From Comamonadaceae bacterium (GTDB lineage Bacteria > Pseudomonadota > Gammaproteobacteria > Burkholderiales > Burkholderiaceae_C): DNA of 14,466 nt. The number at the start of each line of letters is the position of its first letter. Position 1 is the first letter of the stretch. Of the stretch, positions 1 to 7,590 are shown in pieces. The stretch covers positions 1-14,466 of the forward strand of contig CANGML010000020.1 in the NCBI GenBank assembly GCA_947454585.1. Reading direction: 5' to 3'. Below the pieces are notes generated by a model, which was not told the origin of the DNA, did no database searches, and was given only the letters and a program-made list of their open reading frames with translations. The translations under genes and the position numbers were made by a program.

Positions 1-714
1 AACACGGCTGAGGCGCAACGGGTGGAGGTGGTCATCCTGTCGCGCAACGACCCGGTAAGCGGCATGCGGGTGTTTCGCTCGGCCCAGCACTACGGTTTGC
101 CGATTCAGCGTGGCAGCTTCACGCGGGGCCAATCGCCTTGGCGCTATTTGCGGCCCCTCAACGCCAACTTGTTTTTGTCCACACATTTGTCAGACGTGCG
201 CTCCGCTCTCGATGCGGGGGTGCCTGCCGCGCAGGTCTACCCGCACTCGGCCCATGCTTCGGAGGCCCACCCGCACGAGGTGCGCATTGCCTTTGACGGT
301 GATGCCGTGTTGTTCAGCGACGAAGCCGAACGCGTGTTCCAAACCCAAGGCTTGGATGCGTTTCAACAGCACGAAAAAACCAATGCGGCGCAACCCTTAC
401 CAGCTGGCCCCTTCAAGCCGCTGCTGGCCGCCTTGCAGGTGTTGCAACAAGCTGGCACACCCCATATGCGCATTCGCACCGCGCTGGTCACCGCACGCAG
501 CGCACCGGCCCACGAGCGCGCCATTCGCACGCTGATGAACTGGAACATTGAAGTCGACGAGGCCATGTTCTTAGGCGGCCTAGAGAAAGGCGAGTTCTTG
601 CGCGAGTTCGAACCCGACTTTTTCTTTGACGACCAAACTGGCCACATCGAATCGGCCGCCCGCCATGTGCCCGCAGGGCATGTCGCCAGTGGCGTACGCA
701 ACACCGAAGTCTGA
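1..714 (+). CDS. Cytosolic 5'-nucleotidase family protein (5' part missing)
   Basis: Likely hydrolyses nucleoside 5'-monophosphates in the cytoplasm (5'-nucleotidase family PF06189, the bacterial relatives of NT5C1). The frame is open to the first base of the window, so the start lies upstream; the GTG at 22 is internal. The visible 237 residues include the family-typical VVILSRNDPVSGMRVF at the front, the segment around RGQSPWRYL, and an acidic FFFDDQTGHIESA stretch near the C-terminus that resembles a HAD-type late motif. The frame ends in TGA at 712-714, six bases before the ABC transporter start, so the two are probably co-transcribed. Family assignment comes from recognising the sequence style; substrate preference cannot be read from it. 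Confidence 0.8.
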   Translation, partial: NTAEAQRVEVVILSRNDPVSGMRVFRSAQHYGLPIQRGSFTRGQSPWRYLRPLNANLFLSTHLSDVRSALDAGVPAAQVYPHSAHASEAHPHEVRIAFDGDAVLFSDEAERVFQTQGLDAFQQHEKTNAAQPLPAGPFKPLLAALQVLQQAGTPHMRIRTALVTARSAPAHERAIRTLMNWNIEVDEAMFLGGLEKGEFLREFEPDFFFDDQTGHIESAARHVPAGHVASGVRNTEV

Positions 715-720
715 CAACCT

Positions 721-2538
721 ATGAACGCATTCAAAACCGTTGCCCACAACGTGGCGACCAATTGGCAAAAAAGCCGCTTGCAACTCAGCCGCGTCTGGGC
801 TTTGTCGCTCCCCTATTTCCAGTCTGAAGAAAAATGGCGCGCCCGTTTGTTGCTGGCCGCGTGCGTGGGCTTGAACCTTGGCATGGTCTACATGATGGTG
901 TTGCTCAACGACTGGAACCGCGTGTTCTATGACGCGCTGCAAAACCGCGATGCCGAGGTGTTCTGGCATCAGCTGGGGGTGTTCGCCCTACTGGCGACCT
1001 GCTTCATCATCGTGGCCGTGTACCGCTTCTACCTCACGCAACTCTTGGAAATGCGGTGGCGCGCTTGGATGACGCGTGACTATTTGCAACGCTGGCTCAA
1101 GGGCCATGTGTTCTATCAGCTTGAGTTGCAAAGTAAAAACGGCACCGACAACCCCGACCAACGGATTCAAGAAGACGTGCAGCAGTTCACCGCTGACACC
1201 GTGGGCTTGTCGCTGGGTTTGCTGGATGCCACGGTCACGCTGCTGAGCTTTGTGGGCATCTTGTGGTCACTCTCGGGCGGCTTCAGCTTTGAGGTGTTGG
1301 GTGAGACCTACAACATCCCCGGCTTCATGGTGTGGATGGCGTTGACCTACGCGCTGGCCGGCAGCTTGATCGGCCACTTCATTGGCCGTTCGATGGCCTC
1401 GCTCAACTTTGCACAACAGCGCTTAGAGGCCGACTTTCGTCACCACCTGATGCGCGTGCGCGAGTACAGCGAAGCCATTGCACTGGACCGTGGCGGCCCT
1501 ATCGAGCGCCTGTCGCTGCAAGAACGCTTTGGCCAAGTGCTGGACAACTTCATGCGCTTGCTGCGTGTGCAAAAGCGCTACACCTGGTTCAACTCGGGTT
1601 ACGGCCAAGCAGCGGTGGTGTTTCCCATGTTGGTGGCGTCGCCACGCTATTTCAGCGGTGCCATTCAGCTGGGTGAGCTGATGCAAATCTCCTCGGCATT
1701 TGGTCAAGTGCAAGAGTCGCTCAGCTGGTTCATCAGCAACTACAGCCGGTTGGCGTCTTGGCAAGCCACCACGCTGCGTTTGACGAGTTTTCAAGACCAG
1801 ATGCTGGCCATCAAAGTGCCCGAGGCGGCTGAGCCCGACGCTGTCACGCACACCGGCATCAACACCCTGCACACCACGCCGCTCACTGTGTCTCTGCCCA
1901 ATGGCGAGGTGCTGCTGGCTGACACCTCGCTCAATGCCGCCGCGGGCGACACGGTGCTGATTCGTGGCCCCTCGGGCTGTGGCAAATCCACCTTGTTGCG
2001 GGTATTGGCAGGCATTTGGCCCTACATGAGCGCGCCTGCTTACGACCGTCGAGGCGAGCCCATCACTTACGGCCCCGTGGTGTTACCCGAGCGCAGTGTG
2101 TTCATGCCGCAGCGCCCGTACTTCCCCGAAGGTACGCTGCGCCAAGCGCTGGCCTACCCCGACCGTGCTGAGAACTACACCGACGAAGCCTTAAAAAATG
2201 CACTCTATGACGCCTTGCTGCCGCACCTGGTGAACGATCTGGATGTCGCAGGCCATTGGACGCAACAACTCTCAGGCGGCGAGCAACAACGCTTGGCCTT
2301 GGCGCGGGTGCTGCTCAAGCGCCCACGTTGGATCTTTGCCGACGAAGCCACGAGTGCGCTGGATGAGGCGGCTGAAAAAATACTCTATGAAAAACTGCTC
2401 ACCCTCGTGCGCGAGGAAGGCGGTGCACTGGTGTCGATTGCGCACCGACCCGGTGTGGCCAGCTTCCACGACACGGTGTGGCAGTTCATGCCGGCCCCTG
2501 AAGGCAGTCGGGCCAAGTTCGTGCTTGTCGCCCAATAA
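721..2538 (+). CDS. SbmA/YddA-type ABC transporter, fused permease and ATPase
   Basis: Inner-membrane half-transporter of the ABC_membrane_2 type (PF06472; YddA, related to SbmA/BacA and eukaryotic ABCD proteins), 605 residues, expected to act as a homodimer. Membrane segments lie near residues 40-65, 83-105, 155-185 and 200-225, followed by a soluble loop and then the ATPase. The ATPase has Walker A GPSGCGKST at 416-424, signature LSGGEQQR at 517-524, Walker B ending in D541-E542, and the switch His575 in SIAHR. All catalytic residues are present, so it should be active. Family members move peptides, vitamin B12-like compounds or acyl groups; the substrate here is not visible. ATG at 721 follows the nucleotidase by six bases with no strong Shine-Dalgarno, suggesting coupled translation. 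It converges on queC across only 18 bases. Confidence 0.9.
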   Translation: MNAFKTVAHNVATNWQKSRLQLSRVWALSLPYFQSEEKWRARLLLAACVGLNLGMVYMMVLLNDWNRVFYDALQNRDAEVFWHQLGVFALLATCFIIVAVYRFYLTQLLEMRWRAWMTRDYLQRWLKGHVFYQLELQSKNGTDNPDQRIQEDVQQFTADTVGLSLGLLDATVTLLSFVGILWSLSGGFSFEVLGETYNIPGFMVWMALTYALAGSLIGHFIGRSMASLNFAQQRLEADFRHHLMRVREYSEAIALDRGGPIERLSLQERFGQVLDNFMRLLRVQKRYTWFNSGYGQAAVVFPMLVASPRYFSGAIQLGELMQISSAFGQVQESLSWFISNYSRLASWQATTLRLTSFQDQMLAIKVPEAAEPDAVTHTGINTLHTTPLTVSLPNGEVLLADTSLNAAAGDTVLIRGPSGCGKSTLLRVLAGIWPYMSAPAYDRRGEPITYGPVVLPERSVFMPQRPYFPEGTLRQALAYPDRAENYTDEALKNALYDALLPHLVNDLDVAGHWTQQLSGGEQQRLALARVLLKRPRWIFADEATSALDEAAEKILYEKLLTLVREEGGALVSIAHRPGVASFHDTVWQFMPAPEGSRAKFVLVAQ

Positions 2539-2556
2539 ATTGCCGCGCGGCCAGGC

Positions 2557-3288
2557 TCAAGCTTTCCAGCGCGCCCAGCCTTTGGCACGCAAATCACAGG
2601 CGGGGCAGGTCCCACAGCCATAGCCCCACGCGTGGCGGTGGGTACGGTCACCCAGGTAACAAGTATGGGTGTGCTCCACGATCAGATCGACCAGTTGATC
2701 GCCGCCATGGGCGTGTGCTTTTTGACCTAAGTCATGGGCCAGCTGCCAGGTCTGCGCCTTGTCGATCCACATCAACGGGGTTTCGATCAACAAGCGGCGG
2801 TCCATTCCCAGCGACAAGGCAATTTGCATGGCCTTCATGGTGTCGTCACGGCAGTCGGGGTAGCCTGAGAAATCGGTTTCACACACACCCGTCACGATCA
2901 CGTCTAGTCCGCGACGATAGGCCAACGCCGCCGCCAGTGTGAGGAACAGCAGGTTGCGACCCGGCACGAACGTGTTGGGCAAGCCGGACTCTTCCATTTT
3001 GAAAGCCATGTCGCGCGTGAGCGAGGTTTCACTCACCTGCCCCAACACGCCGAGGTCCAACAAATGGTCCTCGCCCAACTTGTCACCCCATGGCGCAAAC
3101 TGCGCACGCACCTGCGCCAGCACGTGCAGCCGAGCTTCGAGCTCCACCACATGTCGTTGGCGGTAGTCAAACGCCAAGGTCTCCACGCGTTCATAGTGCG
3201 AGAGCGCATGCGCCAAGCACGTGGTGGAATCTTGACCGCCTGAGAAAAGAACTAGTGCGTTGCGGTGAATGGGGTGACGGGCTTGCAT
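2557..3288 (-). CDS. queC: 7-cyano-7-deazaguanine synthase QueC
   Basis: ATP-dependent conversion of 7-carboxy-7-deazaguanine plus ammonia to preQ0, the nitrile precursor of queuosine in tRNA. At 243 residues it is slightly longer than typical QueC. The PP-loop ATP-pyrophosphatase motif SGGQDS is at residues 16-21. The structural zinc site is intact at the C-terminus: Cys210, Cys225, Cys228 and Cys231 in the CxxCPAC context. Central motifs such as FVPGRN and [15 protein letters not shown] are family hallmarks. It starts with ATG at 3288, 17 bases after the UPF0114 gene on the same strand, so it is probably transcribed with it. No preQ1 riboswitch-like structure is visible upstream. No other queuosine genes are in the window. 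Confidence 0.96.
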   Translation of the reverse strand: MQARHPIHRNALVLFSGGQDSTTCLAHALSHYERVETLAFDYRQRHVVELEARLHVLAQVRAQFAPWGDKLGEDHLLDLGVLGQVSETSLTRDMAFKMEESGLPNTFVPGRNLLFLTLAAALAYRRGLDVIVTGVCETDFSGYPDCRDDTMKAMQIALSLGMDRRLLIETPLMWIDKAQTWQLAHDLGQKAHAHGGDQLVDLIVEHTHTCYLGDRTHRHAWGYGCGTCPACDLRAKGWARWKA

Positions 3289-3305
3289 AGGCGATGTGTG
3301 ATTTT

Positions 3306-3911
3306 TTAGTGCGAAGAAGACGCAGACGATGCGTGGGCGGTGTGTGCGATCTTGTCAGTCCATGCGATGGCCAAGGCGCTCAGCAAGAAAGTGATGTGGA
3401 TGATGGTTTGCCACATCAACACCTTTTCGTCGTAATTGGCGGCGTTGATAAAGGTCTTGAGCAAGTGAATGGACGAGATGCCGATGATGGCCATGCCCAG
3501 CTTGACCTTCAAAATTGACGCATTGACATGGCTCAACCACTCGGGTTGGTCGGGGTGGTTTTCGAGGTACATGCGTGAGACAAAGGTTTCATAACCACCG
3601 ACGATGACCATGATGAGCAGGTTCGAGATCATCACCACATCGATCAGGCCCAGCACCACCAACATGGTGATGGACTCACTCAGGTGCGTGGCGGTCATGC
3701 CGTTTTTGTAACCAATGCTGGTCACCAGCGCATCCAGTGCGACTTGGCTGCCAAACGCAGCCTCAATCAAATGCACCAACTCCACCCAAAAATGAAACAC
3801 ATAGACGCCTTGTGCCGCGATGAGGCCCAAATACAAGGGCAGCTGCAACCAACGGCTGGCAAAAATAATCCGAGGCAATGTGGGAATTTGTTTCATAGAC
3901 AACAATCGCAA
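3306..3911 (-). CDS. UPF0114 (YqhA / TIGR00645) membrane protein
   Basis: Small integral membrane protein of unknown function, 201 residues from a TTG start. Four hydrophobic segments are visible, at about residues 21-43, 81-103, 137-157 and 170-188. Conserved family features include the [20 protein letters not shown] stretch after the first loop and the loop after [17 protein letters not shown]. The C-terminal tail is rich in Ala, Ser and His. Start choice: an AAGGA Shine-Dalgarno (complement of 3917-3921) sits 5 bases before TTG at 3911 and 11 before TTG at 3905, but 20 before the first ATG (3896), so a TTG start is favoured. ATG 3896 (protein [10 protein letters not shown]...) remains possible. 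The gene diverges from the YggT gene across 42 bases and leads into queC. No function should be inferred from its neighbours. Confidence 0.88.
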   Translation of the reverse strand: MRLLSMKQIPTLPRIIFASRWLQLPLYLGLIAAQGVYVFHFWVELVHLIEAAFGSQVALDALVTSIGYKNGMTATHLSESITMLVVLGLIDVVMISNLLIMVIVGGYETFVSRMYLENHPDQPEWLSHVNASILKVKLGMAIIGISSIHLLKTFINAANYDEKVLMWQTIIHITFLLSALAIAWTDKIAHTAHASSASSSH

Positions 3912-3916
3912 GTGAA

Positions 3917-3921
3917 TCCTT
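3917..3921 (-). promoter_or_regulatory. Shine-Dalgarno deciding a TTG start for the UPF0114 gene
   Basis: On the minus strand this reads AAGGA. It is correctly spaced for TTG at 3911 (5 bases) or TTG at 3905 (11 bases) and too far from ATG at 3896. It is the only good ribosome binding site in the 42-base divergent gap. Confidence 0.5.
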
Positions 3922-3953
3922 AAATTTTGCCTGAGCCCGCCTAAACTCCAGCC

Positions 3954-4514
3954 ATGCTTCTACAAATTTTCTCTTTAGTGCTGCACTTCGCGGCCGGCTT
4001 GGTGGCAGGCACCTGTTTGCTGCGGATGTACATGCACTTGATGGGCATCAGCCTGTCTCGGCATGGCGGCAACCCGCTGGCGCCCTTTGTATTTGCCGTG
4101 ACCAACTGGATCGTGCTGCCCGTGCGCCGTTATGTGCCTGCACTCGGCCGGCTAGACACCGCCAGCCTAGCCGCCGCCTATGCGGTGCTGCTGGCCAAAC
4201 ACGCGCTGCTGTGGATCGTGGCAGGCGCCAGCGCTGATTGGCTGGGTTTGTTTGTCAACGCGGGCTTTGAGATGCTGAGCGTGATCCTGTCGAGCTTGAT
4301 GTGGATGGTGATTGGCTACGCATTGATGTCTTGGTTCAATGCGGCCGCTGAGATTCGGTATGTCTTGGCGCAGTTGATCGAGCCCTTGCTCATGCCCATT
4401 CGTCGCGTGCTGCCCCAGATGGGCGGCGTGGACTTGTCGCCCATTGCACTGTTGCTGTTGATCCAAATTGCTGAAATCGTGCTGCACGGCTTGCGTGGGC
4501 AAGTGGTTTTTTAA
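3954..4514 (+). CDS. YggT family membrane protein (two YGGT repeats)
   Basis: Integral inner-membrane protein of 186 residues with two tandem YGGT units. Each unit ends in the diagnostic pattern of a proline, a basic pair, a second proline, then G and [15 protein letters not shown] at 55-68 and [14 protein letters not shown] at 147-160. Hydrophobic segments lie at about 3-27, 70-92, 103-127 and 161-180. YggT proteins have been linked to osmotic tolerance, envelope organisation and cofactor (FeS/cytochrome) contexts in various bacteria, but the molecular role is unsettled. The start ATG at 3954 has no obvious Shine-Dalgarno, so it may be weakly translated or leaderless. The lipocalin gene follows after 20 bases on the same strand, a likely two-gene unit. 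Confidence 0.9.
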   Translation: MLLQIFSLVLHFAAGLVAGTCLLRMYMHLMGISLSRHGGNPLAPFVFAVTNWIVLPVRRYVPALGRLDTASLAAAYAVLLAKHALLWIVAGASADWLGLFVNAGFEMLSVILSSLMWMVIGYALMSWFNAAAEIRYVLAQLIEPLLMPIRRVLPQMGGVDLSPIALLLLIQIAEIVLHGLRGQVVF

Positions 4515-4534
4515 CACCCCAGAAAGAGGCCAAC

Positions 4535-5098
4535 ATGTTGCGCAAACGTTTTTGGTTGACGATCGGCCTTGCAATCGGCGCCTGGCAGTTGGCCGCCCTC
4601 CCCGTTACCGCGCAAACCGCATTACCCGCGGTGACCCCCATCGCCGCCCTGGACGTGCCGCGCTACATGGGCACGTGGTATGAGATTGCCAAGTTCCCCA
4701 ACCGCTTTCAAACCAAGTGTGTGGCCAACACGCGCGCGCAGTATTTGGCGCAAACAGACGGCACCGTGCAAGTGTTGAACAGCTGCCTGACCGCCGATGG
4801 CAGCGCTATCGACGCCTTGGGTCAAGCCAAGCAAATTGGCCCCAGCACCTCGCCTAAGTTGCAAGTGCGCTTTGCGCCGGCCTGGCTCAGTTGGTTGCCC
4901 TTGGTGTGGGGCGACTACTGGGTGATTGACCTGGATGCCGATTACCAATTGGCAGCGGTGAGCGATGCCAAGCGCGAGTATTTGTGGGTGTTGTCACGCA
5001 CGCCACAAGTGAGCCCCAAAGCCTATGAGGCACTCCTCACGCGTCTGCAAGCCCAGCACTTCGAGGTGCAAAAACTCGACCGAACCTTGCAGCGCTAG
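4535..5098 (+). CDS. Secreted lipocalin family protein (Blc-like, no lipobox)
   Basis: Bacterial lipocalin related to Blc, a beta-barrel that binds fatty acids or lysophospholipids. The 187-residue product begins with a signal peptide: basic MLRKR, a hydrophobic core to about residue 22, and a likely signal peptidase I site after VTA at residue 26. The lipocalin signature is clear: G46-T-W48 in YMGTWYEIAKFPNRFQ, and the late YLWVLSRTP motif near 149-157 with its structural Arg155. Cys62 and Cys84 could form the usual disulfide. E. coli Blc is an outer-membrane lipoprotein, but there is no lipobox cysteine here, so this protein is expected to be free in the periplasm. A good ribosome binding site (AGAGG at 4525-4529) precedes ATG by 5 bases. 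It ends two bases from the convergent DMT transporter gene. Confidence 0.92.
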   Translation: MLRKRFWLTIGLAIGAWQLAALPVTAQTALPAVTPIAALDVPRYMGTWYEIAKFPNRFQTKCVANTRAQYLAQTDGTVQVLNSCLTADGSAIDALGQAKQIGPSTSPKLQVRFAPAWLSWLPLVWGDYWVIDLDADYQLAAVSDAKREYLWVLSRTPQVSPKAYEALLTRLQAQHFEVQKLDRTLQR

Positions 5099-5100
5099 CG

Positions 5101-5991
5101 TTATTTCTCGCGCTGACCCACTTTTTCGTAGGCGCTTAAAACCCCGCTTGCAACACCGCACATCGCGATCAAACCAATGCCCAGCAGGGACACCTGATCG
5201 GGCACATGGTCAAACACCAGCCAACCCCCCAGCATGGCAAAGCCAATTTGCAGATACATATAGGGCATCAATTGGCCGGCAGGTGAACGCTCAAACGCCA
5301 AGATAAGCAAGAAGTGCCCGGCAAAACCAGACACCCCCATCAACACCAGCTCCAACAGAACTTGGCTATCGGTGATGGGTTGCCAAAACCAAACCAAGGG
5401 CAAGGACACCACGGCAGTCCCTATCCAAGTGGTGTAGAACTGGGTGGTCATCGCGTCTTCCGTACGCGCCATCTTGCTGGTGATCAACTGAAATGCAGCG
5501 TTCAGCACGACAAATGCCACGGGAAGTAACAACGACCAACCTAAGTCCTGCCCACTCGGCCGCATGATGGTCAGTGTGCCGATGAAGCCGCCGCACACCA
5601 ACCACACGCGATACACAGACACATGCTCACCCAACAGCCGCGAGGCCAGCAGGGTGACGATCAGTGGCACGGTCATGCCAATCGCCGTGAACTCGCCCAC
5701 AGGCATGAACTGCAAACATGAAAACACCAAGGCCGTGACAGTGACCAACAACAGCCCGCGGGCGAGGTGTTGGCGGGGGTGATGGGTGTTTAAAACAGCC
5801 CAACCTTTGATCGGCAACACCAGCGCGGTGGTGAGCACCGCCTGAAAAAAATAACGACCCCACACCGCCATCAATACCGAGATGCTGCTGGTGACATGCT
5901 TGCTGATGGTGTCGAGTGCGGCAAAGCACATCCCCGCCATCATCAACAAGACGATGCCCCACCACGCGTGATGCTTGGCCTTGTGCGGCAT
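5101..5991 (-). CDS. DMT-superfamily transporter, EamA type
   Basis: Inner-membrane drug/metabolite transporter of 296 residues with about ten hydrophobic segments arranged as two EamA halves (roughly 10-140 and 150-285). Recognisable features are the opening GIVLLMMAGMCFAALDTISK, the end of the first half at VGEFTAIGMTVPLIVTLLASRLLGE, and its counterpart GQLMPYMYLQIGFAMLGGWLVF in the second. Such carriers export or import amino acids, nucleobases or other small metabolites; the substrate cannot be told. The start ATG shares its A with the TGA stop of the HNH gene (TGATG), which implies translational coupling to it. It is probably the last gene of the unit malic enzyme - HNH - transporter. 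Confidence 0.88.
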   Translation of the reverse strand: MPHKAKHHAWWGIVLLMMAGMCFAALDTISKHVTSSISVLMAVWGRYFFQAVLTTALVLPIKGWAVLNTHHPRQHLARGLLLVTVTALVFSCLQFMPVGEFTAIGMTVPLIVTLLASRLLGEHVSVYRVWLVCGGFIGTLTIMRPSGQDLGWSLLLPVAFVVLNAAFQLITSKMARTEDAMTTQFYTTWIGTAVVSLPLVWFWQPITDSQVLLELVLMGVSGFAGHFLLILAFERSPAGQLMPYMYLQIGFAMLGGWLVFDHVPDQVSLLGIGLIAMCGVASGVLSAYEKVGQREK

Positions 5992-6212
5992 CAGGTTTTC
6001 CCTTTGGCGTGCCGCAGGTTGTTGCAGCGGTCATGGCTGATGGCCAAATTTTCCTGGTGGCTATTGCCCCCTTCGCTCAGCGGCTGGATGTGTTCCAGCG
6101 TCGCCTCAGCATGGTCCACATGCGCGCCGCAGACCCAACACGGCACCACGCCATGCAGTTGGCGCGCCACCGTTTTGTAAATTTTGTCGCGGGTGAGCTT
6201 GAGGCGACTCAA
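5991..6212 (-). CDS. Small HNH endonuclease-like protein
   Basis: A 73-residue protein that is little more than an HNH fold: a CxxC pair at Cys25/Cys28, the LEHIQPLSEGG segment with His41, Asn55 in ENLAISH, His60, and the second zinc half Cys63-Asn64-Asn65. All expected metal and zinc ligands are present, so nicking or cleaving activity is plausible, but the target is unknown. Stand-alone mini HNH proteins are widespread and mostly uncharacterised. The start appears to be TTG at 6212, four bases after the malic enzyme stop; a GGTGA stretch lies about 9 bases before it. Its stop overlaps the DMT transporter start. There is no intron, intein or phage context. Confidence 0.8.
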   Translation of the reverse strand: MSRLKLTRDKIYKTVARQLHGVVPCWVCGAHVDHAEATLEHIQPLSEGGNSHQENLAISHDRCNNLRHAKGKT

Positions 6213-6216
6213 GGCG

Positions 6217-7500
6217 TTACTTCACCCAAGCCGTCAAGGTGTTGGCGTAGGCATCAAAGTCCTTGATCGGGCGTTTGGCCACACCGGAAGCCTCAGCCGC
6301 ACGCGCCACCGCAGGCGCGATGCGCTGGATGAGGCGCGTGTCAAAGGGCTTGGGAATGATGTTGTCCACGCCAAACGTCAAGTCCAAACCGGGGTAGGCG
6401 GCTTGCACTTCGGCGGTCACTTCGAGCTTGGCCAAGTCGGCGATTTCGCGCACACAAGCGATCTTCATCGCCTCGGTGATTTTGGTGGCGCCGCAGTCGA
6501 GGGCTCCGCGGAAGATATACGGGAAGCACAACACGTTGTTCACTTGGTTAGGGTAGTCCGAGCGGCCTGTGGCAATGATGCAATCTGGGCGCACAGCTTT
6601 GGCCAGCTCGGGGCGAATCTCAGGCTCGGGGTTGGCCAGGGCCAAGATGAGGGGCTTATCGGCCATGGTCTTCACCATGTCTTGCGTCAACACACCAGGC
6701 GCAGAACAACCCAAAAACACATCCGCACCATTCACGGCATCAGCCAAGGTACGTGCCTCGGTGGTTTGTGCAAAGCGGGCTTTGGAGTCGTCGAAGCCAC
6801 CGGGACGGCCTTGGTACACCACGCCTTTGGAGTCGCACACATAAATATTGGCTTTGCGCACACCCAAGCCCACGAACACATCCAAGCAAGCCAACGCGGC
6901 AGCACCAGCACCGGACACGGCCACTTTGATGTTGGCGATGTCTTTGTTCGCCAGTTCAAGGCCGTTCAACATGGCCGCAGCCGAGATGATGGCCGTGCCA
7001 TGCTGGTCATCGTGGAAGACCGGAATGTTCATGCGCTCACGCAGCTTTTGCTCAATGTAGAAGCACTCCGGCGCTTTGATGTCTTCGAGGTTGATGCCGC
7101 CAAAGGTCGGCTCCATCGCTGCGATGATGTCCACCAACTTGTCGGCATCGTGCTCATCGAGTTCGATGTCAAACACATCGATGCCCGAGAACTTCTTGAA
7201 CAAACAGCCCTTGCCCTCCATCACCGGCTTGCCCGCCAGAGCGCCAATGTCGCCAAGGCCCAGCACAGCGGTGCCGTTGGTGATCACACCGACCAAGTTG
7301 CCACGGCTGGTGTACTCGTAAGAGGTTTGGGGGTCTTTGGCAATTTCCAAGCAGGGATAAGCCACACCGGGTGAATACGCCAAGCTCAAATCATGCTGGT
7401 TGTCCAGCGGATGGCTGGGCTCCACGCGAATCTTGCCCTTGGTGGGTGAGCGGTGGTAGTCCAGCGCGGCGGTGCGCAAGGCTTGTTCTGCTGGGGTCAT
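6217..7500 (-). CDS. maeB: NADP-type malic enzyme, short form without phosphotransacetylase domain
   Basis: Oxidative decarboxylation of malate to pyruvate and CO2 with reduction of NAD(P), in the cytoplasm. The 427 residues match only the malic enzyme part of MaeB; the C-terminal phosphotransacetylase-like half that gives a ~760-residue protein in E. coli is absent, and the frame closes cleanly, so this is a short-form enzyme rather than a truncation. Visible motifs are the N-terminal [12 protein letters not shown] with the catalytic Tyr42, [19 protein letters not shown] with the catalytic lysine region at 96-103, metal ligands at NLEDI (137-141) and FHDDQHGTA (162-170), and nucleotide-binding GAGAAA at 197-202. 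Loss of the PTA-like domain would remove the acetyl-CoA control described for long MaeB. ATG at 7500 is preceded by a modest GGACAG. It heads the unit with the HNH and DMT genes. Confidence 0.93.
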   Translation of the reverse strand: MTPAEQALRTAALDYHRSPTKGKIRVEPSHPLDNQHDLSLAYSPGVAYPCLEIAKDPQTSYEYTSRGNLVGVITNGTAVLGLGDIGALAGKPVMEGKGCLFKKFSGIDVFDIELDEHDADKLVDIIAAMEPTFGGINLEDIKAPECFYIEQKLRERMNIPVFHDDQHGTAIISAAAMLNGLELANKDIANIKVAVSGAGAAALACLDVFVGLGVRKANIYVCDSKGVVYQGRPGGFDDSKARFAQTTEARTLADAVNGADVFLGCSAPGVLTQDMVKTMADKPLILALANPEPEIRPELAKAVRPDCIIATGRSDYPNQVNNVLCFPYIFRGALDCGATKITEAMKIACVREIADLAKLEVTAEVQAAYPGLDLTFGVDNIIPKPFDTRLIQRIAPAVARAAEASGVAKRPIKDFDAYANTLTAWVK

Positions 7501-7590
7501 GAATCTGTCCGATTTTTAAGTGGGGCTAGATCCTATCGCGAACCCTGCGTGGCTGTGTCCCCAAGACATCACTGCCTACACTTCACACCT
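7501..7590. promoter_or_regulatory. Divergent gap between malic enzyme and methyltransferase genes
   Basis: These 90 bases must carry the promoters for both divergent units. I find no convincing -35/-10 pair, inverted repeat or riboswitch-like structure in it, only a short AT-rich patch near 7510-7520. Confidence 0.3.

Noticed and set aside
2541..2556. Perfect palindrome GCCGCGCGGC (2542-2551) between the ABC transporter and queC as a terminator
   Set aside because: It has no loop bases to fold as a hairpin and no T-run on either side; probably chance in GC-rich DNA.
5991..6212. HNH protein as a sign of a group II intron, intein or defence island
   Set aside because: No reverse transcriptase, split gene, recombinase, restriction or phage gene is nearby, and the flanking genes are intact.
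6184..7374. Long plus-strand open frame (396 codons) opposite the malic enzyme gene
   Set aside because: It is the mirror of a conserved enzyme with high-GC codon bias. Its translation is rich in His, Gly and Arg with no recognisable domain and no ribosome site.
7453..7590. Upstream GTG extension of the methyltransferase frame
   Set aside because: The extra 46 residues overlap the malic enzyme start, have low-complexity shadow composition and do not fit the family N-terminus; ATG 7591 is preferred.
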